A DNA stretch of 64,000 nucleotides from the IMG/VR virus record IMGVR_UViG_3300030098_004828, positions 1 to 64,000 of that record. One strand, 5' to 3'. Both the position numbers and the translations under genes were made by a program. The notes under the pieces were generated by a model. It saw only the letters and a program-made list of their open reading frames with translations. It ran no database searches and was not told the DNA's origin. The DNA is from a virus. Below, piece after piece: positions 62,501 through 64,000 of the stretch (within the stretch, counting starts at the first letter, position 1; each line of letters opens with the position of its first letter).

Positions 62501-64000
62501 CTTAAAGGAATGCAAGAAAGAACTAATTTAGCTCCAGATGTATTTGGGCAAGCAGTGGGTTATGATGCTAATGCAAAAACAGTGGATTATAAAGGAGGTT
62601 CAAAACAAGGAAACTATTTAGAGTCAATGAATCCGGATGCAAATTATTTTGGATTTTCACAAGACACAGAAGGTAATTATATGTTTGAAAACAAATTAGT
62701 TACAGATAACCAAGAAGGTACAGTATATAGTCCTACAAGTCAAACAAGATATAGAAGTGATAAACTTATAACAGGATATGAAGGAGATTATTCAGATGAT
62801 TTTATTCAATATGATGCAGATGCACAAGAGTATATAGATTATTCTAATCCTGATCATGTAATTCCTGATCAAGCAGGATGGCTTACTCCTATAGCTAATC
62901 AACAGCAAAATACAAATAATCCTAATCAACCAACAGGTTCTGATGATATATTTGCTAGATATGGAGGAGGTTTACCTTTGTTTCAAGATAAAGGAGAATT
63001 TAGTATTAATGAACATGGTATAATAGATACATCTGAAATGGAAGGATATGATCCAGATGATCTATATGATTTCCTAGCAGAAAATTATGGTAAAGTAGAT
63101 ACATCTAAACAGCAACAAGCTCTTCTTACAAAATTACAATCTCCAACTTTTAGAGATAGATATGCCGCTAATATATATAATATTACAGGAGAACAATTAT
63201 CTGAAGATGAATTAACAGAAAGAATAAATGCTCAGTATGATTTTACTGCAGCAGGTGCACCATTTCATACTGTATATCCACCAGTTTCACATAGTCCAGG
63301 AGGATTTCCTTATTGGAGTACTACAAATATAAATCCATATCAGCCTAAAGATATTGCAACGATGGACTACTTCGGAACGGGTAATATGATGGATAGAATG
63401 AGGGGTAATAAGGGAATGTTTTTTACTAATAAAGAAGGATATGATATTTCTGAACTACCTATACCAGAACTTGCCCAGTATAGTTTTGTACCTGGTTTAA
63501 ATAAAACAAGACAGGTAGGATGGATGGGTGATAATCCTTGGACTTTTCGTGATGATGCTGATGATACAATTATACATGAGTATGCACATTCATATAATAC
63601 TGATGTATCTCCATTATTTGCACCTGCAGGTAAACAATATATTAATCCAGGAGTTTATTATAATGATAAAGCTGGTGAACGTTATCAAGAATGGTTAACT
63701 AATTTATTTGGTGAAGATTATTTTGATGAAACTAAAACAGATTTTATTTCACAGTGGTCTATGCAACCTCAAGAAATAAGTTCTATGAGATCAGAAAATG
63801 AAGCAGCATTATTATCCTCAGGAATTTGGGATCATAATAAAGAAAAATTTGGTGAGCAACATTTAAATGAATTGTTAGAATCAGATTTTTTATTTCCTAG
63901 AGGTCATTCAATGAAGCATTTACAAGCACTGGGATATGGTGAACTTCGTGGTATGAATAAAGATTTGAGTAAACAACAAAAAGAATATGATCTTCAATTA
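59594..64000 (+). CDS. Giant modular virion protein, 3' part missing (runs off the right edge)
   Basis: I read 1469 codons from ATG 59594 to the window end without a stop. The start is KYQEGGTVSENCPG followed by a Cys-rich segment (NCAGCLFYDI, GEVGYCW, QAENVCD). A zincin-like module with NEISH (Asn569 where His is expected) lies near 569 and an intact HEYAH (His1328, Glu1329, His1332) near 1330. Linkers KMGGQILTKAQDG, KYGGSFRAQNG, NYGGSLPKFQG and RYGGGLPLFQ recur. The segment around 1180 (KLQSPTFRDRYAANIYNITG) parallels one in the 3329-residue protein, so the two are paralogous in part. Confidence 0.65.
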   Translation, partial: MNKKLRKYQEGGTVSENCPGPVQNPELNTANRNEAISSTNYKVAEDSRNCAGCLFYDISPRMNSCTGSKGEVGYCWKNKFVCQAENVCDIHKSGGPIEETSDSIKAQQVSVNELEMQNSPEMLQMPEMQMNPDQYVKQYKMGGQILTKAQDGWSGFPIPEDTESTIQNLGTGNITQNLIEIINGNIEKNIWDKKTFDTNYWNTDLEGNPRPTTMRSFSRREQWNQGDDPLNFNREYFGSFTHPSEGNPYGDFSFMTQTSYPKERSKLGKFFTGQKYNPNKQEFNQEMIFGADAAAAYAESFEQTHVTQDAQIDEDLLIAQNYGSMSPEITLTPKKYGGSFRAQNGTETSLFDLNMDIKEIYPDLDEIIENKNWDDEDMDSIFRNWIEQQKENINYKENKREGESRKDFKNRLDDEASRFYYAYQGLEPHREKYFIDKGKERLINYREGERTERGDAAKEKAINYFTEYLDSPLLKTRLENLYPGDPEKQQAVIDAKKEQLSGLLIEEQDPQEWQNMLDDPFSLFTTDYYDTGTIYKPNKNWASFNDAQMDYIKEKEGYVHDILPGSIVNEISHALNVNIGNVPKKEVYDDEALYSLGYLGHHSPKEVTINPNIAMHPYELELAANLKEDANPNEHDRDEHNVKSDIDTIRYELYNAGMYDFNDPDFKFTQDHIDHLRNNPEKFHKSQLMLDMFEDEDLLNNLNIFTDTSSMPANISKYGSELTNALYNYGGSLPKFQGNNNSETGDANQIPEGSTSAFPQYHTQSLLPGMYEDNTYNFLSPEINAMLETDNQSSGDFDDKSFSEAFAEYHKLLGPGQEFTWQGKIYSTDMADDGSEPSENNNAINNADSNANADNSNMNDNSDSEEILNNEEVDEFNEQPQFKNKKIKDTFRMDNSSSLAFLESKSSPLFSLIAAIGDTVDSYKSENFIDPGSKEDYEKWSIKNTTDKAGYIDEDGNVISEKDYVEGEVLKGMQERTNLAPDVFGQAVGYDANAKTVDYKGGSKQGNYLESMNPDANYFGFSQDTEGNYMFENKLVTDNQEGTVYSPTSQTRYRSDKLITGYEGDYSDDFIQYDADAQEYIDYSNPDHVIPDQAGWLTPIANQQQNTNNPNQPTGSDDIFARYGGGLPLFQDKGEFSINEHGIIDTSEMEGYDPDDLYDFLAENYGKVDTSKQQQALLTKLQSPTFRDRYAANIYNITGEQLSEDELTERINAQYDFTAAGAPFHTVYPPVSHSPGGFPYWSTTNINPYQPKDIATMDYFGTGNMMDRMRGNKGMFFTNKEGYDISELPIPELAQYSFVPGLNKTRQVGWMGDNPWTFRDDADDTIIHEYAHSYNTDVSPLFAPAGKQYINPGVYYNDKAGERYQEWLTNLFGEDYFDETKTDFISQWSMQPQEISSMRSENEAALLSSGIWDHNKEKFGEQHLNELLESDFLFPRGHSMKHLQALGYGELRGMNKDLSKQQKEYDLQL

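Noticed and set aside
1-64000. Reassigned stop codon (TAG or TGA), as in some crAss-like phages
   Set aside because: Recognisable genes end in TAA, TAG (for example 16015 and 30270) and TGA (for example 8430) at expected lengths, so the standard code fits.

Overview
This 64-kb window is most likely part of a tailed double-stranded DNA phage genome of the crAss-like type (order Crassvirales or a close relative), probably infecting a member of the Bacteroidota. It is AT-rich and densely packed with genes, many of them overlapping at ATGA or TAATG. The order terminase, portal, scaffold-like protein, major capsid protein, ring-type connector proteins, muzzle-like protein, then very large virion proteins matches the Crassvirales pattern. 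Other family hallmarks are an IHF/HU-like protein, a PD-(D/E)XK nuclease and a Cys-rich Zn protein upstream of the terminase. The standard code is used: TAA, TAG and TGA all end recognisable genes. No rRNA, integrase, CRISPR array, insertion sequence or canonical tRNA was seen.

Layout. Positions 1-12308 (one weak ORF to 12614) are a leftward block of replication and recombination genes plus many small genes. Read in the direction of transcription, its distal end holds a DnaA-domain-IV-like protein, an unknown protein, a DnaB-type helicase domain, an unknown protein, a Sak4-like RecA ATPase, a probable ssDNA-binding protein and a DnaG-type primase cut by the window edge. An SF2 helicase, an HNH protein, a winged-helix protein and several tiny membrane proteins lie upstream. 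One rightward gene (4842-5360) interrupts the block and shares a divergent control region carrying a perfect palindrome. Positions 12615-13567 have no convincing gene but hold many hairpins, a tRNA/tmRNA-like fold and a set of iteron-like repeats. From 14304 to the right edge everything is rightward: a nuclease, a holin-like protein, a probable peptidoglycan enzyme, an IHF-like protein, a GroES-like co-chaperonin, then head, neck and tail genes.

How the parts work together. The left arm looks like the early or middle replication module and the right arm like the late module. In the right arm a repeated promoter-like motif (about TTTTGTATATTATA) stands 25-65 bases in front of successive gene groups, often just after a strong stem-loop terminator, which suggests shared late control. 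The last three genes are giant (2728, 3329 and at least 1469 residues). The first is a muzzle-like protein carrying a von Willebrand A domain and a jelly-roll-like domain as apparent insertions. The other two look like virion cargo or ejection proteins made of repeated modules: zincin (HExxH) domains, a lytic-transglycosylase-like domain and recurring GG-x-LPxxQxG linkers.

Limits. All calls come from reading the sequence and from remembered family features; no database search was run. Names of crAss-like structural proteins (ring, muzzle, cargo) are by resemblance and position.
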